A stretch of 64,000 bases of DNA, taken from Pseudomonas fluorescens (GTDB taxonomy: Bacteria; Pseudomonadota; Gammaproteobacteria; Pseudomonadales; Pseudomonadaceae). A program made the position numbers and the translations under genes. The stretch covers positions 90,361-154,360 of the forward strand of contig NZ_JSAK01000029.1 in NCBI RefSeq assembly GCF_000802965.1, written 5' to 3'. Position 1 is the stretch's first letter, and every line of letters starts with the position of its first letter. Shown one piece after another: positions 8,149-17,307 of the stretch. Under the pieces are notes generated by a model. The model was not told where the DNA came from and did not search any database. It saw nothing but the letters and a program-made list of their open reading frames with translations.

Positions 8149-8492
8149 TTTTCTATTAGCACAATTAAGGAAAGTTCATTTAAGTTTATAAATCAACAAC
8201 ATATCAATCAGTATTAGTTATTCGACCCAAGTAAAGCCTGAGATGTATTCAAAAACATACAATCAGGACACATACTTAACCCGCACACCAAAACTTCGAC
8301 TATGCACGAGTCAGTAAAGATGCTGCGTCAGGGTTTTGCAAGGGAGTGGAGCGCTAATCAGAAAAGTTCAGATTGATAGCTAATTTGCCTGCGCGGCGAA
8401 AGCGCTTGGAGCTGGCGTCTAACACGCGGGCAGCGGGCCTGCCCGGTTTTAATCTAGATGAAGTGTAACTTGTTGACAAATGAAAACACTTC
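8149..8492. other. AT-rich intergenic region, no gene seen
   Basis: There are 344 bases between two minus-strand transcription units. The part next to the FemAB-like gene is clearly AT-rich (for example TAAGTTTATAAATC) and should hold its promoter. The stretch near 8470 (CTTGTTGACAAATGAAAACA) lies just beyond the end of the WecG-type gene. No protein-coding signal or strong hairpin was found. Confidence 0.5.
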
Positions 8493-9233
8493 TTAAGTCG
8501 TTATCCCTCTGCAGAGCAGCGTGCGCAACAGGAACACCGGATTACCCATCACATAGCGCCTGAACAATCGCTTAGGCTCACTGGCAAGCCGATATAGCCA
8601 CTCACAACCGAGAACACGCACCCATTGCGGCGCCCGTGTGACCTTGCCGCCGAGAAAATCCAGGATCGCGCCTCCACACACCACCAGGCATGGCATGCCG
8701 CTGGCGGCTAGCCTGGCCGCAACGGCTTCCTGCTTGGGCATGCCCATCCCCAGCACAATCAATTCTGGCTGTACTTCCCGGGCAAGGTTGAGATAGGTAT
8801 CGACTTCAGCAAAGCCGTGATGCGCAGAAACAACATTGACCGCAAATGCTGCTTCGCTGTGCTGCACCGCATGGGTCAAAAAAGGATCTTCAGTCCCCCA
8901 AAAGGCCACACGCCGATGCTTGTAGGCAGCCAGTAGTTTAGGAATGAAGTCCGTGCCATTCATGTTCAGCCCGGGCTCCAGGCCAAGTCGGCGAAACAGG
9001 ATGGACATGCCGGAGCCATCCCGTAGCAAAACGTCCGCGGACGACAGAGCGTCATAGTAGTCGGCGTTACCTGCCACCAGGTTCATGGCATGGGCATTGA
9101 CGAACCCGAGCACTGTCGTTGCCTCATTCCTGGATAAGGCATCAATCAGCGCTTGCTCGTCTTCCACTTCATTGACCACCCGCAATTTCTGGATGATCGT
9201 TTTCCAGTTGTCCCGCCAAGCCAAACCACGCAT
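8493..9233 (-). CDS. WecG/TagA/CpsF-family glycosyltransferase (GT26)
   Basis: 246 residues with the whole GT26 signature: LRDGSGMSI, GMGMPKQE (about residue 160), DFLGGKVTRAPQWVR and GCEWLYRLASEPKRLFRRYV. Members add ManNAcA- or glucose-type sugars to a lipid-linked intermediate at the cytoplasmic membrane face. Its ATG overlaps the stop of the upstream glycosyltransferase (TGATG), so translation is coupled. It is the last gene of the main minus-strand EPS operon. Confidence 0.92.
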   Translation of the reverse strand: MRGLAWRDNWKTIIQKLRVVNEVEDEQALIDALSRNEATTVLGFVNAHAMNLVAGNADYYDALSSADVLLRDGSGMSILFRRLGLEPGLNMNGTDFIPKLLAAYKHRRVAFWGTEDPFLTHAVQHSEAAFAVNVVSAHHGFAEVDTYLNLAREVQPELIVLGMGMPKQEAVAARLAASGMPCLVVCGGAILDFLGGKVTRAPQWVRVLGCEWLYRLASEPKRLFRRYVMGNPVFLLRTLLCRGITT

Positions 9234-10420
9234 CAGGAGTCATCTCGCTTCGAACGCACCCACTCAACCTGGCGCTTGACCAAAAAGCCGAGGTACAGGG
9301 GAATCTTCTTCAACGCGTAGAACGGCGCGTACATCAAGGCTGAAAAGGACAGGATCGCGCGACCAAACCGACTCCACGCGAGCAAAATAGCCACACTCAA
9401 CAGCGCCATCCCGGCAGTCGCTATCAAGGCTGGCGTCAACGCTCCACCCAGGAAAAACGCCAACCATGCCAAGCTGAAGACGGCTCCCAATACCAGCGTC
9501 AACAAGGCCAACGGAGGCACCAATACATCCAGCGTCATTACCAGAAGGTTCCAGTTACGCCGACTGATCGACTCTGCAACCAATTTTGGCGCATCGCCAA
9601 GGATGACCCCCAGATGGCCATGCTCCCAGCGCTTGCGCTGGGTACTCAAGCCTTCATCACTGCGCGGAAAATAACTGCTCACCCGCGCATCAGGACAGAA
9701 CAACGGGGGCTTGCCGCCCCGGCAGAAATCCAGGCCCATCTTCAAATCTTCGACGAGGTGACCGCTGGCCAAATCGATCAATGCCAGGTCCCGCCAGACG
9801 AACGCCATTCCCGAACCCATCAACGGACAGGGCAAACCAAGCCAGGCCCAACCCCGCGGCCGAACCAGATTTTTCACGCACCAGGCAAACTCGGCCAGCC
9901 GCACTTTCAGACCGGAATCCGCTGGTGCATGCATCAAATACAGTCCCTGAACCGGTCGCCCCGACTCCATGCAACGCCTAGCCAAACGCTCGATAGCGCC
10001 CTCACCCACCTGGCAGTCGGCATCGATGATGATCATGACGTCCGGGGCAGCGTTCGCCAGGTGGCGCACGCCAAAATCCAGCGCATAACCCTTGCCGCGC
10101 CGCTGATCATCGCTGCGCTCCACCACCTCGGCACCTGCTGTGCGGGCCACTTCGGCCGTATCCTCAGAACAGTTATCCGCGACTACCAGCAGCCGATCGC
10201 CCTCTCCTAACTGAGCCTGAATGCTGTTCAATGTCGCGACGATAATCGAGGATTCATTGTGTGCCGGCACCAGCACCGCTACCCGCGGCCGCGATCCTTG
10301 TGTCGATGAACGAGACCGCGCAGGCAGGCAGGCCAGCAGCACTTGCACAAACAGCACCAACACCGGCAGGACGATGAGTATCAGCAGTGCACTGAACAGC
10401 CAACCCAGAAACGTGATCAT
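9233..10420 (-). CDS. Membrane-bound family 2 glycosyltransferase
   Basis: A 395-residue processive-type GT2. An N-terminal membrane helix (about 5-30) precedes the GT-A domain with VLVPAHNES, the metal-binding IIDADC (about 132-137) and QRKRW (about 262). Two to three C-terminal membrane helices follow. The arrangement resembles cellulose- or hyaluronan-synthase-like enzymes, but in this context it more likely adds one sugar to the lipid-linked unit. It overlaps its neighbours on both sides (TGATG downstream, ATGA upstream), showing a tight operon. Confidence 0.9.
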   Translation of the reverse strand: MITFLGWLFSALLILIVLPVLVLFVQVLLACLPARSRSSTQGSRPRVAVLVPAHNESSIIVATLNSIQAQLGEGDRLLVVADNCSEDTAEVARTAGAEVVERSDDQRRGKGYALDFGVRHLANAAPDVMIIIDADCQVGEGAIERLARRCMESGRPVQGLYLMHAPADSGLKVRLAEFAWCVKNLVRPRGWAWLGLPCPLMGSGMAFVWRDLALIDLASGHLVEDLKMGLDFCRGGKPPLFCPDARVSSYFPRSDEGLSTQRKRWEHGHLGVILGDAPKLVAESISRRNWNLLVMTLDVLVPPLALLTLVLGAVFSLAWLAFFLGGALTPALIATAGMALLSVAILLAWSRFGRAILSFSALMYAPFYALKKIPLYLGFLVKRQVEWVRSKRDDS

Positions 10421-11619
10421 GCTTGCGCCTTGAATAGTTCGGCCAGCTTGGCCGCTTCGGTATCGATATCGTGTCGCTCCAGCACTCTTTGATAAGCCGC
10501 TTCGCCCATCCGCTGCAACACCTCGACAGGTTGCGCAAGGCAGTCCGCCAGCGCTGTCGCCAACTCGTTCACGGCACCCGCGGGGAACAGCCAGCCGTTC
10601 TCCCCCTGGCGCACCAGCTCGGGAATGCCCGCGACGTAGGTGGTCAGCACCGGCCTACGCAACGCCATGGCTTCCATGATGACCACCGGCAAGCCCTCGG
10701 CGAAACTCGGTAGCACCAGAGCCCGGGCCGCAAGAATTTCCGCCCGCACCTGTTCGCTGCTGATCCAACCGGTAATTCGCACCTGCGCCTGCAAACCATA
10801 TTGAGTAATCAGCGATTCGATTTGCTCACGCATTTCCCCATCGCCAGCCAGCACAATTTCGAACGCTACACCTTGCTCAGACAGAATGCGGGCAGCCTCA
10901 AGCAACAACAACTGACCTTTTTGCTCACACAAGCGACCCACGCAAACCAGGCGCGGCACGGACGGTACTGCAACGGCCGGCACATCGTGAAACGCCCGCT
11001 CCAGACCGCAATGCACCACCTTTACTTTCGCCCAGTGTGCATGATCCACCCAGCGAAACAGTTGGCTACGCCCATATGAACTGATGGCCGCAACAAATGC
11101 CGCGCGCCGGACTTTCTCGCCCAAATGAATAAACTGCGGCTTGTCGAACTCTTCCGGGCCGTGCACGGTAAAACTGTAGTCGGGGCCACCGAGGGCGTTG
11201 GCCAGCATTACCACTTCGGTGGAGTTGGTGCCGAAATGCGCATGCACATGCTCGGCACCGAATGCCTGCAACCACGACAGCACACGGCACGCCTCGAACA
11301 AATAAATCAAATGGTACGGCCGGGCGCGATCGGCGCGCTGTCCCATGCGTAGCGCCAGCCACAACGTCGAAAAAAAACGCCGAGGTTGGGCACGCAGTAC
11401 CTTCAGCACCGGCACGAACAGGCCTTTAACTCCACCTTCCAGCACATACTGGGTTTTATCGCGCTCGGACACGTCTTCGCCATCGACCAGCTCGGCGTCC
11501 CAGCCACGCAATGCAATGCGCTGCACCAGGAAACCCTGGCGTTCCAGTGCCAGAATCTCGCGACGAATGAAACTATGGCTGACCTTGGGGTACTGATTGA
11601 TGAAGTAAGCGATGCGCAT
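10417..11619 (-). CDS. Family 4 (group 1) glycosyltransferase
   Basis: A 400-residue GT-B enzyme beginning MRIAYFINQYPKVSHSF. The C-terminal domain has the donor-binding LVCVGRLCEQKGQ and the EX7E motif in FAEGLPVVIMEA. It resembles the WcaL/AmsK-type colanic-acid and amylovoran transferases. I chose the ATG at 11619 rather than an upstream TTG because the protein then starts at the first Rossmann strand. It overlaps the next gene by 4 bases. Confidence 0.91.
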   Translation of the reverse strand: MRIAYFINQYPKVSHSFIRREILALERQGFLVQRIALRGWDAELVDGEDVSERDKTQYVLEGGVKGLFVPVLKVLRAQPRRFFSTLWLALRMGQRADRARPYHLIYLFEACRVLSWLQAFGAEHVHAHFGTNSTEVVMLANALGGPDYSFTVHGPEEFDKPQFIHLGEKVRRAAFVAAISSYGRSQLFRWVDHAHWAKVKVVHCGLERAFHDVPAVAVPSVPRLVCVGRLCEQKGQLLLLEAARILSEQGVAFEIVLAGDGEMREQIESLITQYGLQAQVRITGWISSEQVRAEILAARALVLPSFAEGLPVVIMEAMALRRPVLTTYVAGIPELVRQGENGWLFPAGAVNELATALADCLAQPVEVLQRMGEAAYQRVLERHDIDTEAAKLAELFKAQA

Positions 11620-11693
11620 AGGGCCCAAATAAAATAGCGTTGCGGTGAATTAGGACTGCAGGTCCCCCCACAGAAGTACAGTAACCAGATCCA

Positions 11694-12617
11694 TCAATGC
11701 GCTGCGTAACTGCCTATCAACACCTTGTCTATATTCGCAAAAGTGTCATCCAGAAGCTCATAGCGCCTGCGGTACATGGCGCGTTTTTTTGCCGCAATTT
11801 CTTCAAGCGGCTTCTTGGACATGGCCATCGGGATCTCGAAAAAATCTTTGCGCTGTGAAGGAGTTGCTCCATGTTCCAGCCAGATCGAATCGTAATTCGC
11901 CGCTAACTCTTGAGACTTTTGAGCGCCAAAATACGGATGACGATGATGGCGATACCCATCTCCCACCGCATAAATTTTTTCTACACCAATTTTGCTGGCT
12001 ATGTATTTAGTCACTTCGATCAAGAAACTTCTTGGGCGAAGCCCTTCAAAATCCTTGGTGAGATCCCGGTAAATAGTCAGGGACGTGTCACTGTCGATGC
12101 CCTTGTGAATGCCCTGGACTGCACCGACAAAAATACAGAGTTCACCGTCTGCGCAACTCAAGGTGAAGGCTATTGATGCAATGCGTAAATCACCCTGGAA
12201 CAGGTTCAGCACCAACTCCCCTTCGCGCATGAACCATATCGGACGATCCAGCACCAGGGAGCAACCCGCTGACCATTGCGACAGGTCACTTAAAACAAGG
12301 CTTTCATTTCGGCCAAAAAGCAGGAGTTGCGGACAGTTTTTTGTGACAACTTCGTAGTGCGATGCCAACACACTCAACCTGTCTTGAGGTGTCCAGTTAC
12401 TACTGATGTAGGGCCAATGAACAACACCCACACAATCGTTGCCCAACTTTTCAAAACCCGTTTTGCCCAGGGAGCGCGACATGCGCGACAAAAACAGTTT
12501 TAGTTCAGACCGATTCTTTCCAGCCAGCGTCAGCAACTTGAACTTATTTTTCAGCGCCCTGGGGGAATACCCCGGATGCAAGGAAAAAGCGCTTTTGAAT
12601 ACCAGCCAATAATTCAT
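11694..12617 (-). CDS. VirK/YbjX-family (DUF535) protein
   Basis: 307 residues with DUF535 features: LTLAGKNRSELKLFLSRM near the N-terminus, SCADGELCIFVGAVQG in the middle, and the C-terminal KIYAVGDGYRHHRHPYFG then KRAMYRRRYELLDD. VirK/YbjX proteins of enterobacteria affect the outer membrane and virulence but have no settled biochemical activity. Here it sits inside the EPS operon between two glycosyltransferase genes (gaps of 74 and 7 bases), so a role in assembly or modification of the polymer is inferred. The codon bias looks weaker and the sequence more AT-rich than the flanks. Confidence 0.82.
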   Translation of the reverse strand: MNYWLVFKSAFSLHPGYSPRALKNKFKLLTLAGKNRSELKLFLSRMSRSLGKTGFEKLGNDCVGVVHWPYISSNWTPQDRLSVLASHYEVVTKNCPQLLLFGRNESLVLSDLSQWSAGCSLVLDRPIWFMREGELVLNLFQGDLRIASIAFTLSCADGELCIFVGAVQGIHKGIDSDTSLTIYRDLTKDFEGLRPRSFLIEVTKYIASKIGVEKIYAVGDGYRHHRHPYFGAQKSQELAANYDSIWLEHGATPSQRKDFFEIPMAMSKKPLEEIAAKKRAMYRRRYELLDDTFANIDKVLIGSYAAH

Positions 12618-12624
12618 GGAAATC

Positions 12625-13602
12625 TCACTTGTATTCGATCAACGCTGTCTTGCCGCCGACGATTCTGCTCAAAAGAAATTTGACTTGCCCGACCATCTCG
12701 GGAAATTTTCCGAGTACCAGAAAGAAAGCCAGCAACCAGTTTTCACGTGGTAATCCATCGCCCCGCCGAGCGAGTCGCATCACCTGCACGGGATAGATCA
12801 GTAGCAACAGCAGCCCAAACCATCCCAGCAGCAAACTGGCGACAACCGCCGCCAATGGAATGCCCAAACCCCAGAACCAGGCACGGCGCGATTCGCGCAG
12901 CCAATGCTGCTCCGGTGCTGCCCCATGCAAAAATGCGCCCTCGGCAAAGGCATAGCCACCGCGCATGGAACGCTGCCACCATTGTTTGAAGCGTGTCATT
13001 GCCGCGTCGTGCAGGGTCATTTCCTCACCGAGACGCCAGACTTTCCAGCCACTGGCACGCAGGCGTACACATAACTCCGGCTCTTCCCCGGCAATAAGAT
13101 CTGCGCGGTACCCGGATGCTGCAGCGAAAGCGTCAGCCCGCATCAACGCATCGCCACCACACGCTTTGGCTTCACCGACTGGTGTGTCCCATTCGCGATC
13201 ACACAGAAAGTTGTATATCGAGCGCTGTGGAAAACGCTCGCGCCGCCGCCCGCAGACCACCGCAACATCAGGTCGGGCGTCTAGAAAGACCTGTGCCTGG
13301 GGCAGCCAGGTACCGACGACTTCGCAATCACCGTCAACAAACTGGACATATCGCATCGTCGGCAATAACTGTTGCACACGAGCAAAGCCCTCATTGCGTG
13401 CACGTGCAGCGGTAAAGGGAATGGTCATATCCAGCTCGACCACCTCAACCCCTAGCTTGCGTGCCATCTGCACCGAGTTGTCCGTTGATCCGGAGTCGAC
13501 ATACACAACCTTCTGCGCCGAACCGATCAGCGAAACAAGGCAACGCTCAAGCCGCGGACCTTCATTGCGACCGATTACCACAACACCTATACCCGTAGCC
13601 AT
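12625..13602 (-). CDS. Family 2 glycosyltransferase with C-terminal membrane segment
   Basis: A 325-residue GT2 enzyme with GVVVIGRNEG at the start, VYVDSGSTDNS, the metal site FVDGDCEV and the acceptor region AGEEPELCVRLRASGW. One or two hydrophobic segments lie near 225-265. The start is ATG at 13602; a GTG three codons upstream is possible. It is 7 bases upstream of the DUF535 gene. The sugar specificity is unknown. Confidence 0.9.
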   Translation of the reverse strand: MATGIGVVVIGRNEGPRLERCLVSLIGSAQKVVYVDSGSTDNSVQMARKLGVEVVELDMTIPFTAARARNEGFARVQQLLPTMRYVQFVDGDCEVVGTWLPQAQVFLDARPDVAVVCGRRRERFPQRSIYNFLCDREWDTPVGEAKACGGDALMRADAFAAASGYRADLIAGEEPELCVRLRASGWKVWRLGEEMTLHDAAMTRFKQWWQRSMRGGYAFAEGAFLHGAAPEQHWLRESRRAWFWGLGIPLAAVVASLLLGWFGLLLLLIYPVQVMRLARRGDGLPRENWLLAFFLVLGKFPEMVGQVKFLLSRIVGGKTALIEYK

Positions 13603-13663
13603 GGAGTTCACTCAGCTACGCAAAACGAGGTGGTTGGCAACATGCAGGTATCGCAAACATGAC

Positions 13664-14188
13664 TCATGAACATTCCCTGTTTTCGGCATTCTGCCTTTTC
13701 TTGATTTTCGCCGGCACACCCACTGCCATCGAATCATCCGGTACATCGATGAGTACCACAGCATTGGCACCGATAATGACGTTGTTACCAATACGGATAT
13801 TGCCCAGCACCTTGGCCCCCGCTCCGATATCGACGTTGTTACCGATAACCGGGGCAATGGGCTCTTCCACGTTCTTGAGCCCAACGACCACGCCGTTACG
13901 AATTCGGCAGTCGTCGCCGAACTGCGCATAACCGCTGATTACGATTCCGCCAAAATGATCGATGACAAAGTTACGACCGACCACAACCTCGCACGGCAAC
14001 TCGACACCCGTGATGATCTGCACCAATTTAAAGAGAAATTTATAGATGAACGAGAGCAATTTGCGTAACAGCGCCGGGCGCACGCCGTAGCGCCATCGAC
14101 CAAAGCGATAAACCAGCATCACCCAGAACCCTTGAGCGCCCCAATCACCGCCATAGGCACGCAAATCCGCACGAATATTTTCGAACAT
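13664..14188 (-). CDS. Serine-acetyltransferase-like hexapeptide acetyltransferase
   Basis: A 174-residue left-handed beta-helix acetyltransferase similar to CysE-type enzymes in EPS loci. It opens MFENIRADLRAYGGDWGAQG and shows hexapeptide repeats (VIGNNVDIGAGAKVLGNIRI, NNVIIGANAVV, VPAKI). The catalytic-type histidine is in VIDHFGGIVI. In these operons such proteins acetylate sugar hydroxyls. A start at 14188 fits the family N-terminus, although the bases before it give no ribosome site; translation may be coupled to the gene 10 bases upstream. Confidence 0.88.
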   Translation of the reverse strand: MFENIRADLRAYGGDWGAQGFWVMLVYRFGRWRYGVRPALLRKLLSFIYKFLFKLVQIITGVELPCEVVVGRNFVIDHFGGIVISGYAQFGDDCRIRNGVVVGLKNVEEPIAPVIGNNVDIGAGAKVLGNIRIGNNVIIGANAVVLIDVPDDSMAVGVPAKIKKRQNAENRECS

Positions 14189-14198
14189 AAGGAGTGGT

Positions 14199-15155
14199 CT
14201 ACCGTGTTGGTTGGCTAGCGAGTCTGGTTTCACGCAACAGCGCCCAGGTAACACGAGCATGTTCCCAGCACGCCTTGATAGCAGCGCGGCCGCGGCCTTT
14301 CAAAAGGGCCTTGAGTGCCAGAATGAAATCACCGACGGTCACAAGGAACATATGCCAGGCCAAGCCCAATAGACCGTGGTGCTTGCGGAAGTACAAAAGC
14401 TCGCTTTCGATTTGTAATCTGGGGACCTGTCGACTCGCCGCATTGAGCTCGTCAACCGACTTGGCACTTTCTCCGCCGATGTGCACCACCGTGGTATGCG
14501 GGTAGTAAACCACCTTCCAGCCGGCCTGCTTGGCGCGTTTACAGTGATCGACCTCTTCGTAGTAGAGGAAGTAGCGCGGATCGAACAAGCCAACCTGATC
14601 GATGACTTCACGGCGGATCAGGTAATAGCAGCCGGGCACCCAGTCGCACTCGCGAACAGAGGCATGATCCCATTCCATGTCGTCGACCATCTTCACCACG
14701 GGGAAAAAGCGACCAAGCCCGGTGCGCGACAAGAAAACATTCATTGGCGTCGGAAAATAGCGGCAGGACGGCTGCAAATCACCTTCTCGTCCAACCAACC
14801 GAACGCCGAGTATTCCGCAATCCGGATGAGACTCCATGTACTCGAGGGTCTTGCTCAGGGAGTCAGCGTCAACGAAGGCATCGGTATTGAGGAGCAACGC
14901 GTACTTGCCCAGCAGGTGTTCAATGAGTTGATTGTTGGCACGACCAAAACCGACATTGCTTTCATTGGCCAGCAAAATCGCCTCTGGGCAAATAGACGCC
15001 AGGCACTCCAGCGAATTATCGGCAGACGCATTATCCACTACTAAATAGCGCGGTTGATCCGCACTCGTTGACTGGCGCAACGCATTGAACATGGGTTGCA
15101 ACAGGCTTGCTGTGTTGTAATTAACGACCAGCACATCAAGGGGCGCATTACTCAT
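14199..15155 (-). CDS. Family 2 glycosyltransferase (rhamnosyltransferase-like)
   Basis: 318 residues starting near LDVLVVNYNTASLL, with YLVVDNASADNS, LLNTDAFVD as metal site and CDWVPGCYYLIRREV followed by FLYYEEVDHCKRAKQAGW. This is the WcaA/RfbN-like GT2 pattern, often rhamnosyltransferases. The ATG at 15155 overlaps the end of the upstream acyltransferase gene by 8 bases. The C-terminal third has a membrane-associated stretch (LGLAWHMFLVTVGDFILAL). Confidence 0.9.
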   Translation of the reverse strand: MSNAPLDVLVVNYNTASLLQPMFNALRQSTSADQPRYLVVDNASADNSLECLASICPEAILLANESNVGFGRANNQLIEHLLGKYALLLNTDAFVDADSLSKTLEYMESHPDCGILGVRLVGREGDLQPSCRYFPTPMNVFLSRTGLGRFFPVVKMVDDMEWDHASVRECDWVPGCYYLIRREVIDQVGLFDPRYFLYYEEVDHCKRAKQAGWKVVYYPHTTVVHIGGESAKSVDELNAASRQVPRLQIESELLYFRKHHGLLGLAWHMFLVTVGDFILALKALLKGRGRAAIKACWEHARVTWALLRETRLASQPTR

Positions 15156-15765
15156 TAGTTCGCTCGCCAAAAAAGTGCTTCACTCTCATTTCCATAAGTG
15201 CCGGCTCAACTTTGGGATCATATAGAACAGTACGTTGCTTGATAATGTCCATCCACGGATAGTCAACACAACGCTCTTCGACCTTTAACACCAGCTCATC
15301 CAGCGAACAGAGGACTTTCGCTGGATTGCCCCCAACCACCATACCCGGCGGGACATCTCTCGTGACCACAGCACCTGCCGCCACTATTGAATCCGGTCCT
15401 ATGGTGACGCGTGGCATGATCATGGCGCCATGCCCGATAAAACAGTTATCGCGTATGTCGACGGGGCCGACGGAATCAAGTGTTTTACCGTAGTGATAAG
15501 CCAACAGGCCAGCGACTCCATCATGCCCGAACACCGTGCAATCAGATAAGCCTACATTGTTGCCGATTCGTAGCAATGAAGGATCGGTTATGTTGCAGTC
15601 AAGATTGATCCAGACATTTTTACCGATGGAGTGCAATGCTCCCCAGCGGACCAGATATTGAGCCCATTGGAACCCGTCGGGATTGCAAAATCGTTTATAA
15701 ATCCAGCGTCCACGCCCCGTTGCCATGACAAATTTGCCTACAGCCCGCCTTGCCAGCCCAATCAT
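15148..15765 (-). CDS. Hexapeptide-repeat acyltransferase (WcaF/Vat-like)
   Basis: A 205-residue protein of the LbH family with NVWINLDCNITDPSLLRIG, DIRDNCFIGHGAMIMPRVTI, GPDSIVAAGAVVTRDVPPGM and GGNPAKVL. It probably O-acetylates a sugar in the repeat unit. This is the second hexapeptide acyltransferase of the operon, so the polymer is predicted to be acetylated at more than one position. It is 75 bases downstream of the GMC oxidoreductase gene. Confidence 0.88.
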   Translation of the reverse strand: MIGLARRAVGKFVMATGRGRWIYKRFCNPDGFQWAQYLVRWGALHSIGKNVWINLDCNITDPSLLRIGNNVGLSDCTVFGHDGVAGLLAYHYGKTLDSVGPVDIRDNCFIGHGAMIMPRVTIGPDSIVAAGAVVTRDVPPGMVVGGNPAKVLCSLDELVLKVEERCVDYPWMDIIKQRTVLYDPKVEPALMEMRVKHFFGERTNE

Positions 15766-15840
15766 CCCTTTAGCCTCGAAAATCCAGCGATTTATATTTT
15801 TTTACCAAGTCAAATGCTTGGTTTTTTAATCATTCTAGTA

Positions 15841-17307
15841 TCAGGAATACCTGCCCGCCGCGGGACTTGCTTGATAGTTAAGATAATCCGCCAGCCTCAG
15901 TGCGAGCTGCAGAAGCGGCATGGTTGGATTACAGCCGCCACTGGTAGCAAACACGCTGCTGCCGGCAACGTAAAGATTATCGGTGCCGAACACTTTGCAG
16001 TTCTCGTCGACAACCCCAAACTCGGGCGTCGCCGCCATCCGGGTCGTGCCCATATGATGGGCATGAGGATTCACTTTCAACGGCAGATCGACGTCATAAA
16101 CGCAGTCATCCAGCTTGACGAAACCGATCCCTGCCTCGGCAAAACACTTCGCCACCTCCAGCCCAATGGACTTAACGGTTTGCCTGTCCTCGGGGCTTAG
16201 CTCCCAATTAATATTCACCTTGTTCATTCCCAGCTCGTCCTGCTCGTCAAGCAGTGTTATGCGGCTATTTCGGCTGGGAAATTGTTCAATCATCGTGGTA
16301 AGGACACCATCTCCGGGGCAATTGAACTTGGCAACAAAATCGACTTTATGTGCCCAGCCTGCATCGCACATGAGATTTTCCAGAAAGCTCTTGATCGCCG
16401 CCGATCGTCCATAGGTCGTGACTTCAGCCAGGAGCGAGGCAGACACATTGCCTTTCCCTGAACGATTCGCCGTCACGAACGCGTCGGTGGTGAAATATTG
16501 TCGTGGCTCCTTGTCCTGCCCGTCTTTCAGAATGAAGGTGCCCATTTCGACGTTCAAGTGCTCCATAAAACACCTGCCAACAAAACCATCTTTGCTTACG
16601 ACACCGGCAGCGACCAAGGACTGGCTATTGAGCAGTTGTCTGGCATTCTCGATTGCACCCGTCGCCAGAATGAACTGATTGGCCTTGAGCGGCTCTCGAC
16701 GTCGCTCATAATCAGAAACGACTACCGCCGCTATGCGACCCGTCTGGCTGTCAAATTCAAGATCGACGCAATTGCAATTGATGAAGACATCAAGCCCTTC
16801 GGTCTCGTTGAGTTCCTTGGCGTATTTTTGTGCGAAACGCGTTGGCGTGCTCAGCAAGAAGTGATCAGCCTCAAAATCGGTAGCGTCCAACGAAGCATTG
16901 ATGGCCTTGAAACCCGAGTCCGACGGAAGATCCAGAATGGCCATGGCCGTCGGCAGATTGCGCTCGATCTCGGAAAACGCTATGGGCCAACCGGGTAAAC
17001 CAACGGGAGGGGCAACGGCGAAATCGGATTTTTCAAAGGGGCGACACCGCCCGGCCCAGTGGTTGGACGTGCCACCCAGATAGCGCAGGCGTGTTTCTTC
17101 CGGATAGATATTGAGGCCTGAGGATGAGCACTTGTAGAGGTCCTGCGAAGGCAGCGAGTATTCGTGTCCCCCTCCCTCTATCAATACCACTTGCCAACCG
17201 TATCTGGCCAAACGCAATGCCAACGTAATGCCAGCCGGCCCACCGCCTACGATGCAGAAATCATATGGATCACGAAGTTCTTTTCGGGATTGGTAATCTT
17301 TGATCAT
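15841..17307 (-). CDS. GMC-family FAD oxidoreductase in EPS operon
   Basis: A 488-residue flavoprotein. The FAD-binding motif DFCIVGGGPAG is at about 16-26 and ends in VVLIEGGG. The C-terminal GMC domain shows HAHHMGTTRM, then DNLYVAGSSVFATSGG and NPTMPLLQLALRLADYL. It resembles the large subunits of fructose, gluconate and sorbitol dehydrogenases rather than choline dehydrogenase. It has no signal peptide of its own, but its ATG overlaps the stop of a tiny Tat-signal protein gene (ATGA). It is therefore likely to be exported as a complex and to oxidise a sugar hydroxyl in the periplasm. The electron acceptor is unknown. Confidence 0.88.
   Translation of the reverse strand: MIKDYQSRKELRDPYDFCIVGGGPAGITLALRLARYGWQVVLIEGGGHEYSLPSQDLYKCSSSGLNIYPEETRLRYLGGTSNHWAGRCRPFEKSDFAVAPPVGLPGWPIAFSEIERNLPTAMAILDLPSDSGFKAINASLDATDFEADHFLLSTPTRFAQKYAKELNETEGLDVFINCNCVDLEFDSQTGRIAAVVVSDYERRREPLKANQFILATGAIENARQLLNSQSLVAAGVVSKDGFVGRCFMEHLNVEMGTFILKDGQDKEPRQYFTTDAFVTANRSGKGNVSASLLAEVTTYGRSAAIKSFLENLMCDAGWAHKVDFVAKFNCPGDGVLTTMIEQFPSRNSRITLLDEQDELGMNKVNINWELSPEDRQTVKSIGLEVAKCFAEAGIGFVKLDDCVYDVDLPLKVNPHAHHMGTTRMAATPEFGVVDENCKVFGTDNLYVAGSSVFATSGGCNPTMPLLQLALRLADYLNYQASPAAGRYS

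Noticed and set aside
9614..10210. 198-residue plus-strand frame within a glycosyltransferase gene
   Set aside because: The opposite strand carries all GT2 motifs; this frame has no ribosome site and no family resemblance.
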